64,000 bases of DNA from the NCBI GenBank assembly GCA_000242815.2, contig AHHB01000032.1:186001-250000 (forward strand), in the 5' to 3' direction. The position numbers and the translations under genes were made by a program. The notes under the pieces are model-generated. The model had not been told where the DNA came from. It searched no databases and was given only the letters and a program-made list of their open reading frames with translations. Source of the DNA: Janthinobacterium lividum PAMC 25724. Lineage in GTDB: Bacteria > Pseudomonadota > Gammaproteobacteria > Burkholderiales > Burkholderiaceae_D. Shown piece by piece: positions 22,709-33,034 of the stretch (the stretch's first letter is position 1; each line of letters opens with the position of its first letter).

Positions 22709-24646
22709 ATTAAAATGAGGAAATGGCTCGTCTGCTACCCGCTCGTGGCCGCCAGCCTGTTGCTGGCCGGCAGCGCGCAAGCGCAAGTGGCCGATACTGG
22801 CGCCGGCGCCAAGCAGTTGTGGCAATTGATTGATTACGTTGCCGTCGATTACAGCGGTGCTGTCGAGCATGGCAAGGTTGCCAGCGAAGCAGAATATGCA
22901 GAAATGCTCGACTTCACGGACAACGCAACGACACAGATCGCCGCCCTGCCCGCCCACGCTTCAAAGGCGGCCATTGCCGCTGCCATCGCCCAATTGCGCG
23001 CCGCCGTCGTCGCCAAGGCGGACGGCGTGGAAGTCAAGCGTCTGGCCCACCATGCAAACGGCTTGCTGATTGCCGCCTACCCGATTCCCGTGGCACCCAA
23101 GGTGTTGCCCAATTTGGCGCGCGGCGCCGCTCTGTATGTGGCCCAGTGTGCTTCTTGTCACGGTGTGGCCGGTGGCGGCGACGGTCCGCTGGCAGCCGGC
23201 CTGGAACCAAAGCCGATCGCCTTCACAGATGGCGAACGGGCGCAGTCGCGCAGCCTGATGGCGCTGTATCAGGTCATCTCGCAAGGCGTGGCGGGCACCT
23301 CGATGGCCAGTTTTGGGCAGTTGTCGGAAAACGAGCGCTGGGACCTGGCCTTCTTCGTGGGTGGCATGTCGCACGATGCGGCGGCGCGTGCGCACGGTGA
23401 CAAGCTGTGGCAGGACGATGCGCGCAGTAAAAGCCTGTACCCGGACCTGGCCGCCGTGACGACCCTGACCCAGGAAGCGGCGGCAGCCAAGCTGGGCGCG
23501 GACCAGGCGCAGGCGCTGACGGCCTACTTGCGCAGCCATCCCGACAAGGCTGAAGCGCACAAGCCGACCGGCCTGGCCCTGTCGCGATTGCGCCTGGAAG
23601 AAAGCCTGGTCGCCGTGCAAGCGGGCGACCGCGCCGCGGCCACGCGCCTGGGCCTGTCGGCCTACCTCGACGGTTTCGAGCCGATCGAGCCGATGCTGGG
23701 GGCGCGCAACAAATCGCTGCTGCTGGCCGTTGAAAACGCCATGCTGGCCTACCGTTCCGCCGTTGCCAAGGGTACGGTAGCCGACGCCGAGGCGGCGGGC
23801 GAAAAGCTGCAGCAATTGTTTGCCCACGTGGAAGCGGAGCTCGGCAACGCCAAGGCCGAGCCGATGACGACCTTTATCGGCGCCCTGACGATTTTGCTGC
23901 GCGAGGGCGTGGAAGCGCTGCTGATCGTGATCGGCATCATCGCCTTCTTGCGCAAGGCCAAGCGCAACGATGTGCTGCCCTATGTGCACGGCGGCTGGAT
24001 CAGCGCGCTGGTGGCGGGCGCCCTGACGTGGGTGGCAGCAACGTATCTGGTCACCATCAGCGGCGCCAGCCGGGAAGTGAGCGAAGGGCTCGGGTCCGTT
24101 TTTGCAGCCCTGGTCTTGCTCAGCGTGGGCCTGTGGATGCACCAGAAGAGCAGCGCCGGACGCTGGCAGCAATACCTGCACGAGAAAATCACGGCAGCGA
24201 TCTCGCGGCGCTCCGCCTGGGGCTTGTTCGCCCTCGCCTTCATCGCCGTCTACCGCGAAGTCTTTGAAACCGTGCTGTTCTATTCCGCCCTGGCGGCCGA
24301 TGGCAACGGCGGCGCCCTGCTGGGCGGCTTCCTGGTGGCCATCATGTTGCTGGTGGTGATTGCCTGGGCCTTGCTGCGTACCAGCGCGCGTATGCCTATC
24401 GGCAAGTTCTTCTCGCTGACGTCCGCCTTCGTGGCCGTGCTGGCAGTAATACTGATGGGTAAAGGCGTGGCTGCATTGCAAGAAGCTGGCTGGGTTGGCG
24501 TCACCCCGGTCGACTTCATGCGCATCGACCTGCTGGGTATCTTGCCCACGGCGGAAACTCTGCTGGCGCAGGCGGCCATCGTGCTGATCGTCGCCGCCGG
24601 CTATGGCTGGAACCGCGTTAGCGCTGGCAAGCACAAGCCGGCCTGA
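22703..24646 (+). CDS. Cytochrome c/FTR1-family iron permease
   Basis: Inner-membrane ferrous/ferric iron importer of the FTR1 (oxidase-dependent) family fused to a periplasmic c-type haem domain. From ATG 22703 (22688 and 22715 are alternatives; 22715 gives the neatest signal peptide, 22688 lies 11 nt from the predicted transcript start) about 647 residues. Signal peptide ending AQAQ, haem motif CASCH at 149-153, then seven or so spans with the two REXXE iron motifs, REGVE at 400-404 and REVFE at 518-522. Monocistronic, under a Fur box. Confidence 0.9.
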   Translation: MFIKMRKWLVCYPLVAASLLLAGSAQAQVADTGAGAKQLWQLIDYVAVDYSGAVEHGKVASEAEYAEMLDFTDNATTQIAALPAHASKAAIAAAIAQLRAAVVAKADGVEVKRLAHHANGLLIAAYPIPVAPKVLPNLARGAALYVAQCASCHGVAGGGDGPLAAGLEPKPIAFTDGERAQSRSLMALYQVISQGVAGTSMASFGQLSENERWDLAFFVGGMSHDAAARAHGDKLWQDDARSKSLYPDLAAVTTLTQEAAAAKLGADQAQALTAYLRSHPDKAEAHKPTGLALSRLRLEESLVAVQAGDRAAATRLGLSAYLDGFEPIEPMLGARNKSLLLAVENAMLAYRSAVAKGTVADAEAAGEKLQQLFAHVEAELGNAKAEPMTTFIGALTILLREGVEALLIVIGIIAFLRKAKRNDVLPYVHGGWISALVAGALTWVAATYLVTISGASREVSEGLGSVFAALVLLSVGLWMHQKSSAGRWQQYLHEKITAAISRRSAWGLFALAFIAVYREVFETVLFYSALAADGNGGALLGGFLVAIMLLVVIAWALLRTSARMPIGKFFSLTSAFVAVLAVILMGKGVAALQEAGWVGVTPVDFMRIDLLGILPTAETLLAQAAIVLIVAAGYGWNRVSAGKHKPA

Positions 24647-24663
24647 GCTTGAAAATCCCCGCT

Positions 24664-24689
24664 GGCAACGCCCGCATGCGGGCGTTGCC
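24664..24689. terminator. Palindromic hairpin after the FTR1 gene
   Basis: Perfect 12-bp arms GGCAACGCCCGC and GCGGGCGTTGCC with a 2-bp centre. There is no T-run, so it is a stable mRNA end or a bidirectional terminator between convergent genes. Confidence 0.6.
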
Positions 24690-24736
24690 CAATGACGGTC
24701 AGCTGCCATTGGGGTTGGCGGATACACTCGTGGACA

Positions 24737-26575
24737 TTAGGCCTTGCTGTGTACTTTAACGCCGGCCTGCCAGGTTTCTTCCACTACGATGTCACGCAGC
24801 TTGCGCACGCTTTCGTCGAGCGGGTCTTGCGCAAGAATCACCAGATCAGCCTGCTTTCCGACTTCCAGCGAGCCAACCAGATGGTCGAGGTGACAATGCC
24901 AGGCAGCATCGAGCGTGACGGCGCGCAATGCTGCCATCCTGCTCAGACGCTCTTCCTGATTCAGCACCGCTTTCTCGCGCGAACCTTCCATGGTGCGAAA
25001 TACCGCCTGTTCCATCATGCGCAAGGCGCCCAGTGGCGAGACGAAATGGTCAGAGTGCAGGCTGACGTGCATTCCCGCATTCAATGCCGACTGGCAGCGG
25101 TCCAGCAACTGGGCGCGCTCCTGGCCGAAAATGGTGTTCTGGAAGGTGTGCCCCCAGTAGCCGACGTGCCCAATGAGGAAACTGGGATTTAACTGCAGCT
25201 CAGCCATTTTATCGATGGCATCATCATTGAGCAGCGATGCGTGCTCTACCCGCAGGCGCAGCTGGCGCCGCTTCTGCGCCTGCTCTTCGCTGAGGCCACC
25301 TGGCTGTGGCGTCAATACCTGCCTGTAGCTCTCCAGTACATATTGCACCGCCTTGTCGCCATTGGCATGCACCAGCACCGGCCAGCCGTGCGCCACCGCC
25401 TTGTCCAGCATGCGGGTAAACACGGAGGTGTCCTGGTAATTGTTCAAGCCGGTGTCGGGCACGTCAGGAATGGCATGTTCATGCGAGCAGGCATAGGGCT
25501 GGCTCTGGTAGCCGGTCAAACCCTGGTTCGAGCCATCTGCGATCAGCTTAATCGCCCTGAGACTGAAACGCTGCTCGCCTTGGCTGTCCAGATCCGGCGT
25601 GTAGGTCTGTAGCCAGTTGTCCAGTACCTCTTCTTGAGGCGGGGTGAACAGTGCGGCGCCGATACGCACCGGACCGAGCTGTGCCGCCAGTTTGAGCAAG
25701 CCGATTTCCAGTTGTGGCTGGTCGGTGGCACCCAGGCCGGCGTCGAATACGCTGGTAAATCCCATCGCCGAGGCATCGTCCAGTACCTGCTTCAGGCAGC
25801 CGACAAATTCCAGTAGCTTGGGAAGCGGCGCGACCTTCAGCGCTGCGCTGATACCGATCTCGGTCAATACACCGGAAGGGGTGTCCTCGATGTTTGCCGC
25901 CTTCATCGCAGCTGTGTTGAGATAGGCCAGGTGGCCGGAAGAATTCATCAGCAAGATGGGCACCGTGCTGCTCAGCGGGTCCAGCTGGGTGACGGTGATG
26001 TCTTCCCAGGGCTGCATCAGCGAGGGATCGATGCCAAAACCCAGCAACCAAGGCTGGCCTTTCTTGTCTTTCGGTAGCTTGTCCGGCTGTGCCAGCGCGG
26101 TGCGAATCTGCTGGCTGATGCTCTGGAAACTGTATTCCAGATTCAACTCCTGTTGTCGCGGTGCCTGCTGGAAAGGCGTCAGCGACAGCCAGCTTTTGTA
26201 CAGCGCGCTGGGCAGGACGTGCATATGCGGTTCGACAAAGCCAGGCAACAAGGTGCGCCCGCGCAGGTCTGTCTCGTTGGGCTGGTGCGCTTGCATGGCC
26301 AGGCGCACCTCGGACAGCGTGCCGATGGCAATGATGATGCCGCCGGCCGTGCCCAGTGCCTCCACCTGCGCGCTGCCGGCGCTGGCCATGGTATGAATGA
26401 TACCGTTATGAAAGATCACGGCTTGCGACATCAGTGTCTGCGCGTGCTGGGCGTAGGTTTGCTTAAACGCCGCATCGAGTTCACCGCCGCGCGCGGTTTC
26501 CGTCAACAGGCCGGTCGTCAGTTCAGGCAAATAAGGCAGGTTGCAGCAGGCGCAACCGAGGTGGTCATGGCTCAT
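24737..26575 (-). CDS. Amidohydrolase family 3 protein (YtcJ-like)
   Basis: 612 residues from ATG 26575, preceded by AGGA; the open frame extends another 29 codons. Metal-dependent hydrolase: HMH in EPHMHVLPS, IKLIADGSNQG, HANGDKAVQYV, RVEHASLL and HSDHFVSPLGA are the usual amidohydrolase ligands and substrate-loop motifs. The N-terminus carries an unusual HDHLGCACCNLPYLPEL segment. Substrate unknown (family members hydrolyse amide or imide compounds). Convergent with FTR1 and co-directional with the transporter upstream, with 310 bp between. Confidence 0.85.
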   Translation of the reverse strand: MSHDHLGCACCNLPYLPELTTGLLTETARGGELDAAFKQTYAQHAQTLMSQAVIFHNGIIHTMASAGSAQVEALGTAGGIIIAIGTLSEVRLAMQAHQPNETDLRGRTLLPGFVEPHMHVLPSALYKSWLSLTPFQQAPRQQELNLEYSFQSISQQIRTALAQPDKLPKDKKGQPWLLGFGIDPSLMQPWEDITVTQLDPLSSTVPILLMNSSGHLAYLNTAAMKAANIEDTPSGVLTEIGISAALKVAPLPKLLEFVGCLKQVLDDASAMGFTSVFDAGLGATDQPQLEIGLLKLAAQLGPVRIGAALFTPPQEEVLDNWLQTYTPDLDSQGEQRFSLRAIKLIADGSNQGLTGYQSQPYACSHEHAIPDVPDTGLNNYQDTSVFTRMLDKAVAHGWPVLVHANGDKAVQYVLESYRQVLTPQPGGLSEEQAQKRRQLRLRVEHASLLNDDAIDKMAELQLNPSFLIGHVGYWGHTFQNTIFGQERAQLLDRCQSALNAGMHVSLHSDHFVSPLGALRMMEQAVFRTMEGSREKAVLNQEERLSRMAALRAVTLDAAWHCHLDHLVGSLEVGKQADLVILAQDPLDESVRKLRDIVVEETWQAGVKVHSKA

Positions 26576-26884
26576 GCAGATTCCTATCAAAGTGAATGAT
26601 TGAGGATGGGTGGTTTCATCCTGTATGCAAGACCTTGCATACTCGACAACAGAACGGCGCATGAGCGCTACGCTTGCGCGGTCTCACTACTCGCTCCTCG
26701 CTCCTATCTGCCTCGGCAGCATAGCGATTTGCCAATCAAAAAGACTCAAACATTGTCACGTCAATGCACATGCCTGTCATTGCTTGTTTCAGGTCAACAA
26801 TACGTCAACAATTTTTACTTTATCGGGAAAGGCGCGCACTGCCCTCATTGCAGTGCGCCGGCGTGCCAGTTGGTGCAACTCGTC

Positions 26885-28390
26885 TTACCAGTAACCGAGC
26901 AATTTCCACCAGGTCGTGCCGACAACGGCAAAGATCAGCAATTCCACCACGCACATGATGAAGCCCACACGCCACCAGTTACCCATCGTCACGAAGCCAC
27001 TGCCAAAGATGATGGGCGAGGTGCCTGTCGCATAGTGCGTCAAGGTCATCATGATGGCCGAGCCGGCCGTCATCATCAGCATGAAGGGCACGTGGTATTG
27101 GGCCGGGATCAGGTGCAAGCCCACGGTCAGGAAGGCTAGCAGCATGGCGCTGATGTGGGCTGTCGTACTGGCAAAGAAGTAATGCGAAAACACGAACACC
27201 AGCACCAGGATAGCGGCAATCGGCAGCCAGTCCATGCCGCTGGCGACGATGGCCGCCTTCATGCCGGCCGAGAACCAGGCGATCACGCCCGTTTTGTTCA
27301 ATTGCTCGGCCATCATTACCAGCGCGCCAAACCACACCAAAGTGTCCCAGGCGCTCTTTTCGGACAGCACGTCGTCCCAGTCGATGGTGCCGGTAATAAT
27401 CAACACGAACAAGCCGACAAAGGCGACCACCGTCGCATCGAGCGAAAACGTGGGACCGAACAGCGTGGCGGGCACATTGGCCCACAGCAACAGCAGCAAG
27501 GCAAACGTGCCCAGCATGACTTTTTCCGACGGCGACAGCGGCCCCATGCTTTTCAATTGCGCCTTGGCGTAGGTGACGGCGTCCGGTGTGACTTTCAGTT
27601 CGGGCGGCGACAGCCAATAGATAATCACGGGCATCGCCAGCAGGCAGACCAGGCCCGGCAGCAGCATGCACAGGGCCCAGGTGGTCCATGTCAGGTGAAA
27701 GCTCTGGCCGCTGGCCTTGGCCACAAAATCGACCACCAGCGGATTGGGCGCCGTGGCTGTGAGGAACATGGCCGAGGTAATCGGGTTGGCGTGGTAGTTG
27801 ACGAGGGCCAGATAAGTGCCTACTTTACCTTCCGTGCCCTTGGCCGGGTCCGAGTCGAAGGCGTTGGCGATCGACTTCATGACGGGGTGGACGATGCCGC
27901 CACCGCGCGCAGTGTTACTTGGTGTAAATGGCGCCAGCACCAGTTCGCAAATCGCCAGGCCATAGCCGATACCCATGGTGCGCTTACCCAGCACGGAGAT
28001 AAACAGCAGGCCGATGCGGCTGCCCAGCCCCGTCTTTTTGAGTCCGCGCGAAATCAAAATCGCCACGACGATCAGCCAGATCAATGGATTCGAGAAACTG
28101 CTGAGTGCATCGGTGATGGCGCCCTTGGACGAGGTCGAAGTCACTTGTGATAATGACACGATGACGATAGCCATCATGGCCATCACGCCGATGGGCATGA
28201 CTTTCAAAATGATCGCCAGGATGGTGGTGAGGAAAATTGCCACCAGGCCCCAGGCTTTGGGCGTCAAACCGTCAGGTACGGGCAGCATCAGCATACTCAC
28301 CAGCAAGGCCGTGCAAATCAGGGCGGGGACGAGGCGGAATGGGACGGCTTGCTTGAAATGCAGGAACATGTCGCGCACTGTTTTATACAT
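26885..28390 (-). CDS. DASS-family dicarboxylate/anion transporter
   Basis: 501 residues from ATG 28390 with AAAGG 8 nt upstream. About 12 spans, with the SLC13/CitT pattern: SNTARGGGIVHPV near the first half substrate loop and YHANPITSAMFLTATAPNP, and in the second half HYFFASTTAHISAM and THYATGTSPIIFGSGFV. Moves C4/C5 dicarboxylates such as 2-oxoglutarate, malate or tartrate, as antiporter or sodium symporter. The exact substrate is not deducible. Confidence 0.88.
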   Translation of the reverse strand: MYKTVRDMFLHFKQAVPFRLVPALICTALLVSMLMLPVPDGLTPKAWGLVAIFLTTILAIILKVMPIGVMAMMAIVIVSLSQVTSTSSKGAITDALSSFSNPLIWLIVVAILISRGLKKTGLGSRIGLLFISVLGKRTMGIGYGLAICELVLAPFTPSNTARGGGIVHPVMKSIANAFDSDPAKGTEGKVGTYLALVNYHANPITSAMFLTATAPNPLVVDFVAKASGQSFHLTWTTWALCMLLPGLVCLLAMPVIIYWLSPPELKVTPDAVTYAKAQLKSMGPLSPSEKVMLGTFALLLLLWANVPATLFGPTFSLDATVVAFVGLFVLIITGTIDWDDVLSEKSAWDTLVWFGALVMMAEQLNKTGVIAWFSAGMKAAIVASGMDWLPIAAILVLVFVFSHYFFASTTAHISAMLLAFLTVGLHLIPAQYHVPFMLMMTAGSAIMMTLTHYATGTSPIIFGSGFVTMGNWWRVGFIMCVVELLIFAVVGTTWWKLLGYW

Positions 28391-29019
28391 CTGTATGACC
28401 TTTCGCTGTGGGTCAGGCATCCTGAGGAGCGGAATCATGTACGCAGATTCCGGGCCTGAAAGGCACAAGACGTGCGCCCTTCAAATGAATGATGCCCAAC
28501 AATTCTATTCGGAAATATCATACACGCAAGGTTTCCCCACCCCCCGCCCCATTTGGCGCATCCTTCCCGGCAATTGCAAAATCGTTGATCTGGGTGCGAC
28601 ATATTTCACATCATCGTTCACACCATCGCCCCTCATGCCGCCAAACCGACAAGGACGCCATTGCAAGCACGCAAGCATCGATTGATGCACTGCCCTGCCA
28701 TCCTGTGCGTATCGCCTGCGGGGTGCGCCTGCCATGTAACACTTGCGCTGGGCCGCGTTGGCAGCAGCTCTTGATCGGTGCCCTGAAAAAGTGAGCCAGG
28801 TCAAGAACGCGCATGGCCATGGCCCGGTTGCGGGCAAATTTCAGCCCCGCCTTGCCATTCGCACTATAATGTCGGCACCGCGTGCGGCAGCAATGGCGGT
28901 AATAGACGGTAACAATTTCGTGTGGACGCCAGTACAATAGCGTTCGGGCCTACACAGGGTTTCACTTTTGCCAGCAGTTGCCAGCAACTAACCATTTTTT
29001 TGACCAGCCAACAACCACT
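28391..29019. other. Intergenic region between transporter and ferredoxin reductase
   Basis: About 630 bp with no supported gene. Contains one CCTGAGG at 28421 and a TATAAT at 28865-28870, a possible -10 for the rightward fpr gene, but no matched -35. Small frames here lack ribosome sites. Confidence 0.5.
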
Positions 29020-29793
29020 ATGAGTTCGATGAATGAAGAGCGCGTATTAAGCGTGCACCACTGGACGGATACCCTGTTCTCCTTTACCACCACGCGCGAC
29101 CCGTCGCTGCGTTTCTCGAATGGTCATTTCACCATGATTGGCCTGCGCGTCGATGGCAAGCCTTTGCTGCGCGCCTACAGTATCGCCAGCGCCAACTACG
29201 AAGACCACCTGGAATTTTTCAGCATCAAGGTGCCGGGCGGCCCCCTGACCTCGCGTTTGCAGCACTTGCAAGTGGGCGACACCGTCATCGTCGGGCGCAA
29301 GCCGACGGGTACGCTGGTGTCCGACTACCTGCTGCCAGGCAAGCGCCTGTACATGCTGTCGACAGGCACGGGCTTGGCGCCTTTCCTCAGCATCGTGCGT
29401 GATCCCGATATCTACGAGCGCTTCGACGAATTGATCCTCGTGCACGGCGTGCGCCAAGTCGATGAACTGGCTTACCGCGAGCTGCTGGAAGAGCATTTGC
29501 CGAAGCATGAATTCTTGGGCGAAATGGTCAGCGACAAGCTGCGCTACTACCCGACCGTCACGCGCGAAGACTTCCGCAACATGGGCCGCATCACGGCGCT
29601 GATCGAGAATGGCAAGCTGGCCGAAGACCTCGGCTTGCCGGCGCTGAATCCGGCCGAAGACCGCGTCATGATCTGCGGCAGCTCGGACATGCTGCGCGAC
29701 CTGAAAGAGATGCTCGAAGCGCGTGGCTTCAAGGAAGGCAATACCTCGACGCCTGGCGACTTCGTTGTCGAGCGCGCGTTCGCCGAGAAGTAA
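29020..29793 (+). CDS. fpr: Ferredoxin--NADP reductase
   Basis: 257 residues from ATG 29020 (29029 is also possible). FAD-binding RAYSIAS (in place of RxYSLxS), then KVPGGPLTSRLQ, NADP-binding STGTGLAPFLSIV, GVRQVDELAYRE and a C-terminal VERAFAEK, as in the bacterial FPR subclass. Transfers electrons between NADPH and ferredoxin or flavodoxin, and contributes to redox balance. Monocistronic with a strong terminator. Confidence 0.93.
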   Translation: MSSMNEERVLSVHHWTDTLFSFTTTRDPSLRFSNGHFTMIGLRVDGKPLLRAYSIASANYEDHLEFFSIKVPGGPLTSRLQHLQVGDTVIVGRKPTGTLVSDYLLPGKRLYMLSTGTGLAPFLSIVRDPDIYERFDELILVHGVRQVDELAYRELLEEHLPKHEFLGEMVSDKLRYYPTVTREDFRNMGRITALIENGKLAEDLGLPALNPAEDRVMICGSSDMLRDLKEMLEARGFKEGNTSTPGDFVVERAFAEK

Positions 29794-29833
29794 TCGGCAA
29801 GTTATCGTCAAATCATCGGCAACACACCAGGGG

Positions 29834-29873
29834 CCCGGCCCCGCCGCTTTGCGCGGCGGGGCCGGGTTTTTTT
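29834..29873 (+). terminator. Strong Rho-independent terminator after fpr
   Basis: 14-bp GC arms CCCGGCCCCGCCGC (29834-29847) and the reverse complement (29853-29866), 5-nt loop, seven T (29867-29873). Confidence 0.92.
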
Positions 29874-29895
29874 ATTCTTAGCTTAAGGGCTTGGC

Positions 29896-31541
29896 TTAAG
29901 GTGCCAGCACTGCCCCGCGCTGGTATTGCAAGCCATTCATGAAGCGCGGCACGGCTTGAAAGGTGCCGCTGAGGATATCGTCATGCGCCGCGTAATAGCG
30001 CGTCTCGATCTTCAGCAAGCCCAGCACGGTCGCATCGAGCTTGTCAGTTTGATACGGCCGGCTTTCCAGCGCGGCGCGCGCGGCCGTTGATTGTGGCGCT
30101 TGCCTATTGCTCCAGATCAACATGGGAATTTCATAGCCGCTTTTATCGGACGCGGAATGGCCCGCGTGGTTGCGGTTGTAGCCCACTTCCTGGCCATGGT
30201 CGGAAACAAACAGCAGTGAGGTGGCGCGGTCTGATTTGGCCCTGTCGGCCATGCCGATCAGGGTGCCCAGCACGTAATCGCCATAGCGGATGGCGTTATC
30301 GTACTCGTCGCGCTGCTTGCGTATGGCACCAGATCTGCCTTGGCGGGCCATCTGCGCGCTGACGGCGTCATGCGCCTGGTCGAAATACGCAAAACGGCTG
30401 GGATAGCGCATGGCATAGCTAGGGTGTGCGCCCAGCAAGTGCACCACGATCAGTTTTTTCGGCGCGCTATCGGCCAGTGCGTGGGCGAACGGCTGGAACA
30501 GCTGGTCGTCGAAATTATTTTCGCCGCGGCCGGTGCCATAGTTGATGAAGTCGCTCTCATCGGCCTCGCCTGCCAGTAGTCCGATCCAGCCATCGTTACG
30601 CGTCTGGTTCGAGACCCAGAACGTCTTGTAGCCGGCCGCCTCGGCCAGCATCAGCAAGTTGGGCTTGGCCATCCACGCATCGGGGTTGCCGATATCGGCC
30701 GGCGTGAGCATCGTCATCATCGATTCCACCGTGCTGGACGCGGGTGAAATCACATCCTTGAACACCAGCAGCTTCGCACGCATGGCGTCGAGCTGGGGTG
30801 TGGTCGCGCGCGGGTAGCCATACAGCGACATCGAGGCCCGATTGGTACTCTCACCGATCACCAGAATGACGCTGCGCGCATCCTCGCCCGTATAGTGCAC
30901 CTGCCAGTCGCGCGGCGCGGCCATGGACGCCGTCAGCGCATGCTGCATGGACTGCATCGCTGCAAGCTGCGCATTGTACTGCTGGTAGCGCAGCGGCCAG
31001 AACAAGGCCGGATTTTCGCGCCGCATGGTGGTATTGACGTGCAGCAGCACGAGAAAGACGGCCATGCTGACGGCAAAACCCTTCGCCAGCATTCCCGGCG
31101 CGGCATGCTCACGCGCCGCTTGCCAGCGCAGCAGTTGGCGGTCGGCCAGCAGCAGCAGCGCCGCCACGAGTACAAAGCAGCCCATCGCTTGCGCCAGGGC
31201 GATGCTGTTGTGCAAGAAAAATTCTCGCGTTTCTGTTTGATCGGTCGCAAACATTGCCTGTAAGACAGCATTGGGATTGGTCGCATGCCAAAATAGCCAC
31301 GCAAAAAACCTTTGACGGCGGCATCGAGATAAAACACAAGCACCACGATGCGCAGCAACATGGTGACCGCGCCGGCGCCGGCGTTTCCGCGCCAGGCATA
31401 TAACACGCCGCACAGGCCCAGCAGGAAGGCGGCCAGCAAGACGCTCAATTTCAGCAATTCATTGGCACTTAACTGATCGAAGAGATAGAACAGCAACAGG
31501 CCAGCAATGCTGGACAGGACACGGCAAAACAAAATCAGCAT
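29896..31541 (-). pseudogene. Phosphoethanolamine transferase, frameshifted
   Basis: Two overlapping frames make one enzyme. The N-terminal part runs from ATG 31541 (MLILFCRVLSSIAG...DAAVKGFLRGYFGMRP) and the C-terminal part, in another frame, continues from about 31283 (NPNAVLQAMFATDQTETREFF) to the stop at 29896. A one-base deletion at 31279-31284 accounts for the break. The C-terminal part carries VIGESTNRASMSLYGYPR with the nucleophile Thr, and SDHGQEVGYNRNH, of the sulfatase-like transferases (EptC/CptA type). It would add phosphoethanolamine to lipid A or core. Either inactivated or a sequencing error; motifs otherwise intact. Confidence 0.75.
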
Positions 31542-31770
31542 GGAGGCGATAGGTAATAGGTGACAGGTAATAGAATAGCTAATAGGCATTCAAGCTGGAC
31601 AGGCCCACGCGAACGCAGCCGGCGATTGTAGCGCAATCGCCCCTGCAAGGTGGTAGCGACGTTGCAAGCCCACTCCTGCCAGAAACTGTCCGTATTTTTT
31701 GTTATGCTTTCGCTACCAGCAGGCTAGCCAGCCTGTACTATCGATATCTCAACCTGCGACAGGACTTTTC

Positions 31771-32361
31771 ATGCCACGTGCTATCACCATTCTGAGCGAG
31801 AACTTTGCCGATTGGGAAACCGCCCTGTTCAATGCCACGGCACGCCAGTATTACGGCTTTTGTACGCAGTTCGCCACGCCGGGCGGCCTGCCGGTCACCT
31901 CGTCCGGCGGCATGCAAGTCACGCCGCAACTGGCGCTGGAGGCCATTTCGCTTGATGAACTCGACTTGCTGATGGTGTGTGGCGGCAGCTACTGGCAAAG
32001 CGGCAAGGCGCCTGATCTGGGTCCCTTGCTGCGCGCCGTGCGCGATAAGGGCGTGGTACTGGCAGGCATTTGCGACGGCACCCGCGTGCTGGCGCAGGCA
32101 GGCGTGCTCGATAAAGTGCGCCATACTTCCAATTGCGCCGACAATCTGCAACAGCTTGGCTATGCGGGCGGCGCCATGTACCAGGACGTGCCCTGGGCCG
32201 TGGCCGATCAGCGCATCGTCACGGCGCCCGGCACGGCACCCATCACCTTCACGCAAGAAGTGTTGCGCGCCCTGGGCATCGCTGACCAGAAGCTGGCGGC
32301 CTATCTCGCCTTGCATGGTGCCGAGCACGGCAAGGCTTCCGCAATCCAGCCAGCGCGCTAG
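31771..32361 (+). CDS. DJ-1/PfpI-family protein
   Basis: 196 residues from ATG 31771 with AGGA 9 nt before; the frame starts upstream at 31699 without a ribosome site. Nucleophile cysteine in AGICDGTRVLA, strand MVCGGSYWQ, and TAPGTAPITFTQEVLRAL, the PfpI/DJ-1 fold. Related proteins are cysteine hydrolases, glyoxalases or stress proteins. Cytoplasmic, no partner in the operon. Confidence 0.86.
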   Translation: MPRAITILSENFADWETALFNATARQYYGFCTQFATPGGLPVTSSGGMQVTPQLALEAISLDELDLLMVCGGSYWQSGKAPDLGPLLRAVRDKGVVLAGICDGTRVLAQAGVLDKVRHTSNCADNLQQLGYAGGAMYQDVPWAVADQRIVTAPGTAPITFTQEVLRALGIADQKLAAYLALHGAEHGKASAIQPAR

Positions 32362-32424
32362 TCGGCAGCCAGCGCGCGCAGGTGCGCCAGCATGACAGTA
32401 CCGCATCGCGTTAAAAGACCCACG

Positions 32425-32826
32425 ATGAAAAAAACCTACCATGGCAGTTGTCACTGCGGCAGTGTGCGCTTCGCGGTCGAGATCGACTTGGCAGCCCCCA
32501 GCCTGCGCTGTAACTGTTCCTATTGCCTGAAAATGCGTTGCTGGGCCAGCCAGGTGCCCCCCACATCCTTCCAGTTACTGGCAGGAGAAACGCACTTGAG
32601 CCAATACCGCTTCGGCGCCGGGCGCGAACGCCACTATTTTTGCCGCCATTGCGGCGTGCGCCCGTTCGGCTACGGCGATGCCGCGCGCAGCGGCCCCTTT
32701 GTTGGCATTAGCGTCAACTGCCTCGATGACGCCTCGGTGGCCGAACTGGCCCAAGTACCCGTCATCTTTGTCGATGGCTGGCATGACGCATGGGACATGT
32801 CGCCGCAGGAAACGCGGCATCTGTAA
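32425..32826 (+). CDS. GFA (glutathione-dependent formaldehyde-activating)-family protein
   Basis: 133 residues from ATG 32425. Zinc-ligand Cys groups GSCHCGSV, CNCSYC and CRHCGVRPF (Cys pairs of the GFA family, DUF636). The family includes zinc proteins proposed to bind S-hydroxymethylglutathione; most members have unknown function. Follows the DJ-1-like gene by 63 bp, possibly co-transcribed, which would fit aldehyde detoxification. Confidence 0.85.
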   Translation: MKKTYHGSCHCGSVRFAVEIDLAAPSLRCNCSYCLKMRCWASQVPPTSFQLLAGETHLSQYRFGAGRERHYFCRHCGVRPFGYGDAARSGPFVGISVNCLDDASVAELAQVPVIFVDGWHDAWDMSPQETRHL

Positions 32827-33034
32827 AAATGCAATGCAGAAATGGTTGCCACGCATGACGGAGTTTTCCTACGTGGCGACAGCTAGTACCCCTATGGTTA
32901 AGCCGGCGTCCGGCAGCGAAAATGACCTTAACGGTGCTGCACGGCGCCGGAGGCAAGGCAGTGGCACGCTTAATCCAGCCTTACGCCATCCTTGCTGCCG
33001 ATGATGACGCAAACTAAGCAAAGGGGTAACGATC

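Noticed and set aside
22961-24727. 588-codon minus frame opposite the FTR1 gene
   Set aside because: Antisense shadow created by the high GC at third codon positions; the plus frame has haem and REXXE motifs.
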